A stretch of 18,569 nt of DNA, from the NCBI GenBank assembly GCA_963749875.1, contig CAVVOX010000009.1:1-18569 (forward strand), read 5' to 3'. Of this stretch, positions 7,403 through 14,449 are shown piece after piece; positions within the stretch are counted from its first letter, which is position 1, and every line of letters starts with the position of its first letter. The notes beneath the pieces were generated by a model, which saw only the letters and a program-made list of their open reading frames with translations, was not told the DNA's origin and made no database searches. The position numbers and the translations under genes were made by a program. Source of the DNA: JAHQVI01 sp963749875 (lineage in GTDB: Bacteria > Pseudomonadota > Alphaproteobacteria > Rhizobiales > Rhodomicrobiaceae).

Positions 7403-7452
7403 AGGTGGCATATGCGTGGGTATCTCATCAACCCGCTCTCAGTGTACCACCA

Positions 7453-7663
7453 ATGGCGCTTCAGGACATCACCATCAGACGCGCGGTAGCCCGCCAGAAA
7501 CCCTATAAGCTGACGGACGGCAAGGGGCTATTCCTGCTCATCCATTCCAACGGCTCAAAATATTGGCGCTACCGTTATCGCTTCGCCGGCAAGCAAAAAT
7601 TGCTGGCGCTAGGCGTCTATCCGGATGTCGCTCTATCGGAGGCACGGCGCAAGCTTGAGGACG
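7453..7663 (+). pseudogene. P4-type tyrosine integrase, N-terminal remnant
   Basis: ATG 7453 starts MALQDITIRRAVARQKPYKL, followed by a DGKGLFLLIHSNGSKYWRY segment and then RFAGKQKLLALGVYPDVALS and EARRKLED. This is the DUF4102-type N-terminal arm-binding domain of P4-like phage and island integrases (usually about 400 residues). The similarity stops at about base 7663, where the tip of an IS21-family element begins; the open frame runs on to 7704 only by chance. The core-binding and catalytic domains are missing and do not reappear right of the IS, so the event involved a deletion, not just an insertion. An earlier in-frame start at 7405 adds residues unlike the family. Confidence 0.82.
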
Positions 7664-7737
7664 TGTCAACGCCGGAGAGAATCTGGGCCAGTTCGCCGGC
7701 GTAAAAGTAGGCCACTAGCGGCAGCGGTTGCTGCAAT

Positions 7738-7767
7738 CCAGAAGGCCCCGCGCGCGGGGCCTTCTGG
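7738..7767. terminator. 30-bp perfect palindrome after istB, likely bidirectional terminator
   Basis: CCAGAAGGCCCCGCG (7738-7752) is followed directly by its exact reverse complement (7753-7767). It lies about 20 bases beyond the istB stop on the minus strand and about 70 bases inside the IS end. It would form a very stable stem ending istAB transcription and could also block read-in from outside. Confidence 0.6.
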
Positions 7768-7788
7768 CTTTCGCGTCGTTCGAGGATG

Positions 7789-8255
7789 TCAGGCTGAGGC
7801 GCGCCGCGCCCTGGATTGCTTGAGGCGGTAGCTGTCGCCGTTCATTTCGAGGATGTGGACGTGGTGCGTCAGCCGGTCAAGGAGCGCACCCGTGAGGCGC
7901 TCGGAGCCGAAGACGCTCGTCCATTCCTCGAACGGCAGGTTCGATGTGACGATCACTCGCGAACGTTTATCGTGAGCGACAAGCGCTCACTCAGGCCGCG
8001 CTCGTATCGCTGCGAGATCACCTCGAACAGCAGTTCGGCGCCAGTCTGCGACAGCGGCACGTAGCCCAGTTCGTCGATGATCAGAAGCTGCAGCTTGGCG
8101 AGCGCAGCCTGTAGGCGAAGCAGTCGCTTTTCATCGCGCGCCTCGCTCAGCTGGTTGACGAGGCCGGCGGCCGTGACGAAGCCGACGGTCATGCCCTTTT
8201 GGCAAGCAGCCAGCCCTAACCCGATGGCCAGATGCGTCTTGCCGGTGCCCGAGGG
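7789..8255 (-). pseudogene. istB: istB, C-terminal fragment (IS21 ATPase helper)
   Basis: IstB is the AAA+ ATPase that helps the IstA transposase choose and capture target DNA. This minus-strand fragment carries the rest of the Walker A loop (PSGTGKTHLAIGLG), then AACQKGMTVGFVTAAGLVNQ, LSEARDEKRLLRLQAALAKL, Walker B LLIIDELGYVPL and TGAELLFEVISQRYERG. A net 35-nt insertion with a hairpin (about 7965-8002) then shifts the frame. In the new frame the protein resumes with VIVTSNLPFEEWTSVFGSER and LTGALLDRLTHHVHILEMNG, and stops at 7789-7791. The N-terminal part lies at 9644-10021, separated by a nested element. The gene is therefore dead twice over. Confidence 0.85.
7965..8002. repeat. Hairpin-bearing 35-nt net insertion in istB
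   Basis: Between codons for YERG and VIVTSNLPF, where relatives have a single residue, there are about 38 extra bases. They contain the inverted repeat GTGAGCG-ACAAG-CGCTCAC (7-bp arms). The net gain of 35 nt shifts the frame. Its origin is unknown: an insertion-excision scar, a mini palindromic element, or a local duplication. Confidence 0.6.
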
Positions 8256-8290
8256 ACCGGCGACATAATGCCGGGTGTCTGGGGTTTGAA

Positions 8291-8776
8291 GTGCGGATTT
8301 GTTATCCGTTTCATCCCCGATCCGGGCAAAAGGTGAAGGTGGACCACCGTAAGCGGTTCGCTGGCGAAGAGCATCTGGTCATCGTTCAACCCGATGGGAC
8401 ATTGTCTCTGGTTCCAGCTTGGATGGCTGAGGCTGCCTCAAGCTCAGCGGCGATAGCCCCGCACCCACGATTGCCGATTGAGCGGCTCACCGATTTACGC
8501 GCATTCCTCGACACTCTTTTAGCCTCTTCAAACGGGGAATCGGCCCCGCGAGGAGGAGACTGTCATGCAACCTCTACAACGCCAGCAGATGGATCTGTTC
8601 AAACCCGAACCAGCGTTGCCGAGCATTCCGGCGGGGCAGCGGGGAAAACTTGTATCGTTGATCAAGCGGATGCTCACGGAAGCAATGGCTGCGCCTGCAA
8701 CCGCTTGGGGTGGAGGCAGCGATTGCTGCTGCAGAGGCCCGCGGCCGCGAGGCCGAAGATAAACGCCGGCAGCTAG
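8291..8776 (+). CDS. DUF5372-like protein of a serine-recombinase element, C-terminus uncertain
   Basis: Translation from GTG 8291 gives MRICYPFHPRSGQKVKVDHR, then KRFAGEEHLVIVQPDGTLSL and VPAWM, ending its ordered part near PIERLTDLRAFLDTLLAS. The 'HPF/YPFHP...G......R....G......DG.L..LP..W' pattern matches the small DUF5372 proteins I know next to large serine recombinases. The function is not established. The family is usually about 90-110 residues; here the frame stays open to 161 and overlaps the next small ORF (start 8565). The last 60 residues look like read-through and cross the internal deletion joint near 8690. It begins only 35 bp inside the element's left end. Confidence 0.6.
   Translation: MRICYPFHPRSGQKVKVDHRKRFAGEEHLVIVQPDGTLSLVPAWMAEAASSSAAIAPHPRLPIERLTDLRAFLDTLLASSNGESAPRGGDCHATSTTPADGSVQTRTSVAEHSGGAAGKTCIVDQADAHGSNGCACNRLGWRQRLLLQRPAAARPKINAGS
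8565..8762 (+). CDS. Small ORF between DUF5372 and recombinase, 3' end altered by deletion
   Basis: ATG 8565 has a very good Shine-Dalgarno (AGGAGGAGAC, 5 bases before). It encodes MQPLQRQQMDLFKPEPALPS, then IPAGQRGKLVSLIKRMLTEA. Short proteins with an 'MDLF...LP...R..L..L...LL.EA' pattern commonly sit between DUF5372 and the recombinase in such elements; their role is unknown. After residue about 43 the frame enters the recombinase sequence out of phase (a Cys/Arg-rich tail to stop 8760-8762). The natural C-terminus was lost in the internal deletion. Confidence 0.55.
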   Translation: MQPLQRQQMDLFKPEPALPSIPAGQRGKLVSLIKRMLTEAMAAPATAWGGGSDCCCRGPRPRGRR

Positions 8777-9603
8777 AACTGGCGCTTGAACAGGCGCGCT
8801 ATGAAGCCGCTCGTGCCCGCCGCCAATATGATGCCGTCGACCCCGACAATCGCCTTGTTGCCAGCGAATTGGAGCGTCGCTGGAATGAGCAGCTGGCCTT
8901 GGTGCGCAAGCTTGAGGAGGAATTTGACGCCTTAACAGCCTCGCCGCCCACTGTGCTGAGCAGCGGCGATCGAGAGCGCTTATTGACGCTTGGTGCCGAC
9001 CTGGATCGCGTCTGGCGAAGTCCTGGCGTTACCCCAGCCACCAAGAAGCGCATCCTGCGCGGTTTGATTGAGGAAATCGTCGTGCGTGTCGAAACGGATG
9101 CGCTCGATCTCGTCATCAGGTGGCAGGGCGGCGATCACACAAGTCTGCGTGTGAAGAAGAATCGTGCCGGTCAGCATCGCTGGAGCACCGATGCGGATGT
9201 CATTGATCTGGTGCGCGTGCTGGCCCGTCAGATGCCGGACAAAGCGATCGCTTCGGTGCTCAATCGAGCAGGTAAAACCACAGGGCGCGGCAATGGCTGG
9301 ACCCAGTCGCGTGTGTGCAGTCTGCGCACTCATCACGGCATAGAAACCTATCGGGAAGGCGAGCGGCTCGCGCGCGGGGAGGTGACACTGGATGAGGCCG
9401 CATCGACTTTATCCCTGAGCCCCTCAAGCGTGCGCCGTCTGATAACGGAGGGCCAACTGCCGGCGCATCAGCTCTGCAAGGGAGCGCCATGGATCATTCG
9501 CGCTGACGATCTTGGTAAAGACGACGTTAGAAATGCAGCCGACGCGCGGCGTCAACGACGTCCGCCGTCTCATAATCCGCTACAAAATCAGCTGGAATTA
9601 TAA
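8695..9603 (+). pseudogene. Large serine recombinase, C-terminal half only
   Basis: The recombinase frame appears at about 8695 (LQPLGVEAAIAAAEARGREA) without any start or catalytic domain. The remaining 300 residues show the family's coiled-coil segment (RRQLELALEQARYEAARARR; ASELERRWNEQLALVRKLEE), then ATKKRILRGLIEEIVVRVET and a beta strand with IRWQGGDHTSLRV. They end with RTHHGIETYREGERLARGEV and a HTH segment LDEAASTLSLSPSSVRRLIT. The N-terminal resolvase domain with the nucleophilic Ser, and most of the DNA-binding domain, are deleted, and the joint falls in the preceding small ORF. It cannot act as a recombinase; a GTG at 8710 could still start a truncated protein. Confidence 0.78.
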
Positions 9604-9643
9604 GGACATAGCAAGATGGGCAGTATGAATCAGGCTTGCATGG

Positions 9644-10021
9644 CCCGAGCGCGATGATGTTCTCGCGACGGATGATGAACTCACCGCGCGCCAGTTCCAT
9701 CACCAGCACTTTGTTAAGTGACGGCAGCGCCTTGAAGTCGAAGCTGTCGAGAGACTTGGACGCCGGGAACCTTGCGGCCCGTACCCGCCGCTCCACCATC
9801 CTGCGTTCGCGCTCAATGAGTTCCAGTTCGGCAAGTCGCAGCAGATAGCGCGGATGATCGATGCCCTGTTCCGCGCATTGGCGGGCTTGCTTGTCGTACT
9901 CGGCGAGCACCGTTGGCAGCTTCAGCTTCTTCAGGTGATGGGCAAGCAGCACCTTCGGATCGGCGACATCTTTTGCGTCCCTGTCAGGCCCGACGGCCTG
10001 CCTTGCCTCTTGTTCGCTCAT
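9644..10021 (-). pseudogene. istB: istB, N-terminal fragment
   Basis: ATG at 10019-10021 (minus strand) overlaps the istA stop as ATGA, the usual istAB coupling. The fragment reads DPKVLLAHHLKKLKLPTVLA, then YLLRLAELELIERERRMVER, then ASKSLDSFDFKALPSLNKVL, then RGEFIIRRENIIALG, the standard start of IstB up to the P-loop. After IIALGP the sequence switches to the nested recombinase element and the frame continues with unrelated residues to 9527. The remainder of IstB lies at 7789-8255. Confidence 0.88.
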
Positions 10022-11517
10022 GCCGCCAGCCCTTCCGTCAGGGCCGCGTAATCAGCGGCGCGTGTCGCAGCGACGTTGGCCTTGGGCAGATGCGGATAGC
10101 GCTCGAGGTCGAGCCTTGGCGGGCGGCGCTCGATGCGGGCGACCGCGATCTGCTTGACCGCATCGAAGCTCACCGCACCAAGCTTGATCGCCTGATCGAC
10201 CGCAGCGGCGACCAGGCCCTGTTCGAACACTTCCATCAGGCGCAGCACCTAGATGAACTCTCGCTTGCCCTTGTTGCCCATGCGGGCTTCAAGCAGACGG
10301 CGCAGGCGGTCGAACTCATCGGGCAGGTCCCAACCCTGCAAGGGTGCGGCCTGATCCAATGCGCCGAGCTTCTGCTCGATGAGCGCAAGGTAATGTAGCG
10401 GATCAAAGACGAAAGCTCCGCGTTCGTAGCTGCGCGGATGGCGAGCAATCTCTTGCGCACCGGACAGGATCACGACCTCATCGACGAAGCCTTTGACCGT
10501 CACGGAGCGGTGACCGTGCGTGGTCGGCGCCGAGTAGTCGTTGCCGCGATAGCGCACCAGCGACGTGGAACTGACCCGTGCCGTGAGCACCTCACAGGGT
10601 TCGAACGTACCAGCCGGCAGCGCGCGAAACGCGGACAGGTCCGCCATCAGGCGCTCGCCGATGGTCGCGCTGTGGCGGCCGGCCTTTCGGTCCTGATCGG
10701 CAAGGCACGATGCTTCCAACCGTGCATTGAGGTCGTCGAACGAGGCTACAGCCGGCGCCGGCGTCAGGAACCGCCGCCGGCGGTTCTTGACGAGCCCCTC
10801 GACCTTGCCTTTATCGTTTCCTTTGCCGGGACGCCCGAAGCGATCGTGGAACAGGCAATGGCTGACGAGCCCTGTGAAGGCACGGGTGCGCTGACGCGTG
10901 CCATCGCCGCAGATCTTGGCCACGGCCAGCTTGGTGTTGTCGTAAAGGATCGATTGCGGGACCCCGCCGAAGAATGCAAACGCCGAGACATGACCGTCGA
11001 GGAACGCTTCCGTGGTCTCGGCTGGATAAGCCTTCATGAACGCCGCATCCGAGTGCGGCAGATCCATGAAGAACACGTGGACCTTGCGGCGCTCGCCGCC
11101 GATCACAGCGATCGCCTCGCCGAAATCGACCTGCGCGTGGCCTGGCGGATGGGCGAGCGGTACGAACTTCTCTGCCGTCCGCTGACGCGCCTCGCGAACA
11201 TAGTCCGTGACGATCGTGATGCCACCCATGAACCCATGCTCGTCGCGCAGGCGCTCGAAGATCCGCTGCGCCGTGTGCCGCTGCTTCCTTGGCGCTTCGG
11301 CGTCAGACTTCAGGATCGCATCGATGACAGGTAAAAACGGATCGAGCTTCGGCCGCTTGGGCGGGGCCTTGCGCCGGTAACCCGGCGGGCTCGAGAATGC
11401 GCACATCTTGTCGACCGTCGTCCGGCTGATGCCGAACACTTTGGCAGCTTCGCGTCGGCTACGCCCCTCGACAAACACAAACCGCCGAACTGCCGCGTAT
11501 ATCTCCACGGCATACAT
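10018..11517 (-). pseudogene. istA: istA transposase of IS21 family with an in-frame amber codon
   Basis: IstA is the DDE transposase of IS21 elements. Read on the minus strand from ATG 11515-11517 (MYAVEIYAAVRRFVFVEGRS), it has a helix-turn-helix (REAAKVFGISRTTVDK) and an rve-type catalytic core. The core shows HAQVDFGEAIAVIG (first Asp), VPQSILYDNTKLAVAK (second Asp) and KGNDKGKVEGLVKN (Glu). The frame then meets TAG at 10249-10251 after GNKGKREFI. It continues in the same frame as VLRLMEVFEQGLVAAAVDQA to a TGA at 10018-10020 overlapping istB. Relatives have Gln there (CAG to TAG), so one nonsense change removes the last 77 residues. A longer open frame starts at 11625 but runs into the IS terminal repeats. 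Confidence 0.87.
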
Positions 11518-11769
11518 CCCCGGCCTGGCCCTCCTGATTCGGAAAAGCTCAAGCCTATCCAGTGGCCGGATTTTACTCCGGCGCGAACGGCACCGCGCCG
11601 CCGCTTCACTGGCCCACTTTTGCACCGGTGGTTACATGCATGACCGGCGCTTTGAATTGACCCAGCGCAATGCGTCTTCCACTGCTTCCAGTCAGCCTTT
11701 GGCAGCCTGGAAGAGATGGCAAGAAACGGCTCTGCGCAGCTGGCAGAGCCAAAAAAGGAGGCTGTTGTC

Positions 11770-12015
11770 ATGAACAAATGTCAACCCCTGGCGCTCGGCA
11801 TCGCAATCGGTGTGCTGTCGGCCATTTACATCGGATGCTTGGCCATCATGGCCATGTTTAATTGGGGTACGGAGCTGATCGCACCCATTGCGTCGTTCTA
11901 TATCGGCTATGAAGCCTCAATCCTCGGCGCAATTATCGGCGCGGTTTGGGCTTTCGTCGATGGCTTTGTTGCCGGCGTCGTGATCGCGTGGATATACAAT
12001 GCGGTGGCGGAATAG
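11770..12015 (+). CDS. Small holin-like membrane protein
   Basis: The 81-residue product starts at ATG 11770 behind a strong Shine-Dalgarno (AAAAAAGGAGG, about 9 bases upstream). It has two to three hydrophobic segments: LALGIAIGVLSAIYIGCLAI, then SFYIGYEASILGAIIGAVWA and FVDGFVAGVVIAWIYN. The 'YIGY...LG..IGA.WGFVDGF..G...AW.YN' pattern is that of small proteins often annotated as 'bacteriophage holin' in proteobacteria, many of which are not in prophages. No phage genes are nearby. It begins 133 bp right of the IS21 end. The true function is unknown; a membrane location is the only firm statement. Confidence 0.75.
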   Translation: MNKCQPLALGIAIGVLSAIYIGCLAIMAMFNWGTELIAPIASFYIGYEASILGAIIGAVWAFVDGFVAGVVIAWIYNAVAE

Positions 12016-12062
12016 TAGACGCCGGGCGTCGCTCGGCCTCGCGAGGATATGTTCCCCCTTTG

Positions 12063-13340
12063 CTAAAGAAGCGGCTCGCGGCTGTGGTCCGCCATGAAGG
12101 CGAGCGCCGCGACAGACAGGAACGATAAGCCGGCGAGATAGAAACCGGGCGCGAGTGACGATCCGGTCGCGCCGATCAGCCATGTCGCGATCATGGGGGC
12201 GGTGCCGCCGACAATGCCGAGCCCGACGTTAAAGGCCACGCTGTAACCCGTAAGCCGGTCCTCCGTGGGGAACATTTCCGCGAACATGGCGGGCGCAACG
12301 CCGACCGGGAATGCGATCAACAGCGCAAAGAGGATCTGCCCGGCAAGGAGGACTGCGCCGCCGCCCTGGGCAAGGGCGGCGAAGACGGGCCAGGCCGAGA
12401 TGGCCATGATCCCGAAGGCCGCGATGAGCAGGGTTCTTCGCCGCACCCAGCGGTCGGAGATCAGGCCTGCCGCCGGGATCAGGGGCAGCATCAGGGCAAG
12501 GGCGAGCGCGTTAATGCGCAGCGCCATCGCCATGTCGATGCCGCTCACCGTGTTGGCGTAAGTCGGCAGATAGATCAGGGGAATATAGAAGAATACGCCG
12601 TAGCCGGAGGCAAAGAGCGTCGCCAGAAGTGTCTGTCTCAGATTTCGGGTCAGCGCCTCGTGCAAGGGGTTATCCTCGGCATGGCTCGCGGCGTGCTCGG
12701 CGAAGATCCGCGTGTCCGGCAGATTTCGCCGCATATAGAGCGCGAACCCGGCAAGCAGGAGCCCCAACAGAAACGGAACTCGCCAGCCCCAGTTGTGAAG
12801 CGCCGCCTCGGGCAGCACCGATGCGAGTCCCGCCGCTGTGGCCGAGCCGAGCAGGGTTCCGCCGACGCTTCCGAAATTCGCCCAGCTTCCAGCGAGGCCG
12901 CGCCGGTTCTGCGGCGCGGTTTCCACCATATAGGTGACGGAGCTGCTGAACTCTCCGCCTACGGAGAGGCCCTGAATCAGCCGGATTGCGATGAGCAGGA
13001 TGGGCGCCCATAGGCCGATCTGCCCATAAGAAGGAAGCAGGCCGAGCAGAAAGGTTGGTGCGCCCATCATAATGACCGAAAGGAAAAGCACCCTGCTGCG
13101 GCCGAAACGGTCGCCGATATAGCCGAACAGCACCGCCCCCAGGGGCCGCATGACAAAGCCGATGGCGAATACGCCATAGGTCTGCAGCAGCGATGTCAGC
13201 GGGTCGCCCGAGGGCAAGAAATGGTTTGCGATGATGGGTGCGAAATAGCCGAAGAGGGCGAAGTCGTACCACTCCATGATGTTGCCGACGATACCGGCCG
13301 TCCTGCTCGACAGGGTGTGGCGGAGGGCGCGCTGAGACAT
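12063..13340 (-). CDS. MFS transporter, metabolite:H+ symporter (MHS) type
   Basis: This 425-residue inner-membrane protein has about 12 predicted helices. It starts (minus strand) at ATG 13338-13340 with MSQRALRHTLSSRTAGIVGN followed by IMEWYDFALFGYFAPIIANH, the typical MHS beginning. It carries the MFS loop signature MRPLGAVLFGYIGDRFGRSR and then IRLIQGLSVGGEFSSSVTYM. A second-half signature follows, RWVRRRTLLIAAF. These match the ProP/KgtP/ShiA group, which imports small organic acids, betaines or related metabolites by proton symport; the substrate cannot be assigned. The start at 13412 would add a polar, basic extension; 13340 has the purine-rich AAGGGGAAAG 6 bases upstream. It converges with the holin-like gene. 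Confidence 0.93.
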   Translation of the reverse strand: MSQRALRHTLSSRTAGIVGNIMEWYDFALFGYFAPIIANHFLPSGDPLTSLLQTYGVFAIGFVMRPLGAVLFGYIGDRFGRSRVLFLSVIMMGAPTFLLGLLPSYGQIGLWAPILLIAIRLIQGLSVGGEFSSSVTYMVETAPQNRRGLAGSWANFGSVGGTLLGSATAAGLASVLPEAALHNWGWRVPFLLGLLLAGFALYMRRNLPDTRIFAEHAASHAEDNPLHEALTRNLRQTLLATLFASGYGVFFYIPLIYLPTYANTVSGIDMAMALRINALALALMLPLIPAAGLISDRWVRRRTLLIAAFGIMAISAWPVFAALAQGGGAVLLAGQILFALLIAFPVGVAPAMFAEMFPTEDRLTGYSVAFNVGLGIVGGTAPMIATWLIGATGSSLAPGFYLAGLSFLSVAALAFMADHSREPLL

Positions 13341-13786
13341 GGCTTGCTTTCCCCTTGACGAATTCCTCTTTCCATTCTGACGGAACGCTTTGGTGACGAG
13401 ATAACACAGCAAAGGGACATTGAGGCGAACATTGTCCTGTCCCCGGCATGGGCCAGCGTGTTTAGTCGTGGAACTATTCCGGCGCAGGCTGACAGCGGGG
13501 ACAGAAACAGGTGGTGCGCCCGGCGCCTTTTGTGCTTCTGATCGCGGTCTGTTCTTCGCGGGGTTCAGGTTCGGATTGCTTGCCCTGCTTCCTTATCTGG
13601 AGGGAGGCGCCCGATCGATAGCAAGAGCCGCAACCGGCTCCGGACACACCGGCAGTTCTATCTGGCGGCCCCTCAACGCGAAATGGGTAGCCCCTTAGAG
13701 AGCCGAAGGCTGGTGGAACTCGACATTCAGGCGCGGTGCCAAAGTCTCCGGACGGCGCGCGTCCGTGGCCCGCAAGGATAACGGCA
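13341..13786. other. 446-bp stretch without an intact gene
   Basis: This lies between the divergent MFS and Nudix genes. The first 130 bases should contain the MFS promoter, but I see no convincing -35/-10 pair. The middle holds a possible Fpg/Nei tail on the minus strand (13474-13560). The remainder (about 13560-13786) is open in several frames without recognisable protein similarity. Confidence 0.5.
13474..13560 (-). pseudogene. Possible C-terminal tail of an Fpg/Nei-type DNA glycosylase
   Basis: On the minus strand the frame ends AIRSTKGAGRTTCFCPRCQP then APE and TAG (13474-13476). 'I+...K..GR.T..CP.CQ' is the second half of the zinc finger that closes Fpg/Nei glycosylases, which remove oxidised bases. 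The preceding Cys pair expected about 16 residues earlier is absent (EPREEQ instead). Nothing upstream in this frame resembles the enzyme body. If real, it is a decayed remnant, and it lies next to the broken Nudix gene. The similarity is short, so this is tentative. Confidence 0.42.
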
Positions 13787-14240
13787 ATGCCAGCGACCAG
13801 CGCCGGCCTCGTCATGTATCACCGGCGAAATGATACGCTTTTCGTGCTCCTTGGCATCCGGGTGGGCCATTCTGGCGCAAGCGGGATCTCGGCGCGTGGT
13901 CGATCCCCAAAGGCGAGTACGGGCCGGGCGAAGATCCCAAAACCGCGGCGCTGCGCGAATTCGAGGAGGAAGTCGGGACCCGGCCGGCGATCCACGGTTG
14001 CTCGGCGAAATCGTCCAGCCGGGCGGCAAGCGCGTCATCGCCTTTGCCCTGGCTGGCGATCTCGATGTCACATCGATCCGCAGCAACACGTTTGAGTTGG
14101 AATGGCCGCCTCGCAGCGGACGGCGGCAGCGATTTCCCGAGGTCGACCGTGCCGAGTGGTTTCCGCTCGCGCTTGCGCGGCAAAAGGTCCTTTCCGCCCA
14201 GCGGCCGCTGCTTGACCGCCTGGAAGAGATGGCAGGCTGA
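13787..14240 (+). pseudogene. Nudix hydrolase with two frameshifts
   Basis: Nudix enzymes hydrolyse nucleoside diphosphate derivatives. Three consecutive frames join into one protein. ATG 13787 gives MPATSAGLVMYHRRNDTLFV and LL. A -1 shift near 13850 leads to PFWRKRDLGAWSIPKGEYGP and the complete Nudix box GEYGPGEDPKTAALREFEEE plus VGT (13912-13980). A second -1 shift near 13984 leads to GDPRLLGEIVQPGGKRVIAF, then RSNTFELEWPPRSGRRQRFP, then EVDRAEWFPLALARQKVL to TGA 14238-14240. Both shifts fit single-base losses (GTGCATCCG read as GGCATCCG; one base in CGGCCGGCGAT). The whole would be about 151 residues, normal for the family. Either a decaying gene or, less likely, two sequencing errors. 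Confidence 0.85.
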
Positions 14241-14449
14241 AGCGCCGCTGATGCCACCCGTGCCGAACGGCTTTAAAGGCGCCCCATAGCTTTTCTCAGA
14301 TTTCTTCAAATAAGGGCACTGGGCGATACAGGTGTCGGCATAGCGGCGGCGGAAGTGCGCGTCATGGTCGCGTTTGCGATCGGCGGGATTGAAGGCTCAT
14401 CGTTCATCTGGCTTTTTGCGTCGTAGATCAAGACCAGCAGGGAACTGAG

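Larger units (their letters stand above)
8256..9641 (+). mobile_element. Degenerate serine-recombinase element inserted in the istB P-loop
   Basis: The element is about 1.4 kb and lies in opposite orientation to istB. It carries a DUF5372-like gene, a small ORF and the C-terminal half of a large serine recombinase. At its borders the istB sequence reads cccgagGG (8248-8255) on the left and GGcccgagcg (9642-9651) on the right. Joining them at the shared GG restores codons for IIALGPSGTGKTH with nothing lost. A two-base crossover core is how serine recombinases integrate. There are no long terminal inverted repeats, also as expected for this class. Confidence 0.72.
7664..11636 (-). mobile_element. 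IS21-family insertion sequence, inactivated and carrying a nested element
   Basis: The outer ends are similar inverted tips: TGTCAACGCCGGAGAGAATC at 7664, continuing to GGGCCAG, and, read from 11636 on the minus strand, TGTAACCACCGGTGCAAAAG, also continuing to GGGCCAG. Each end has a second internal copy of the CCGG...AAAA...GGCCAC motif (7699-7715 and near 11557-11580). Multiple terminal repeats and an overlapping istA-istB pair are IS21 hallmarks. The element is about 3.97 kb because roughly 1.4 kb of other DNA sits in istB. No target duplication is seen (flanks GAGGACG and TGCATGAC differ), which points to a deletion or rearrangement after insertion. Confidence 0.85.

Noticed and set aside
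7405..7452. Earlier start for the integrase remnant
   Set aside because: Residues before MALQDITIRRA do not fit the family and the bases overlap the phased repeat and GTGG motifs.
10438..11334. 298-residue plus-strand frame within IS21
   Set aside because: It is antisense to istA, whose DDE motifs and HTH are clear.
11637..11769. Rest of the truncated integrase expected right of the IS21
   Set aside because: No frame here resembles a tyrosine recombinase and no target duplication matches the left flank.
14241..14449. Minus-strand frame reading HFRRRYADTCIAQCPYLKKS
   Set aside because: It is short, has no clear start and I recognise no family; too weak to annotate as a gene.
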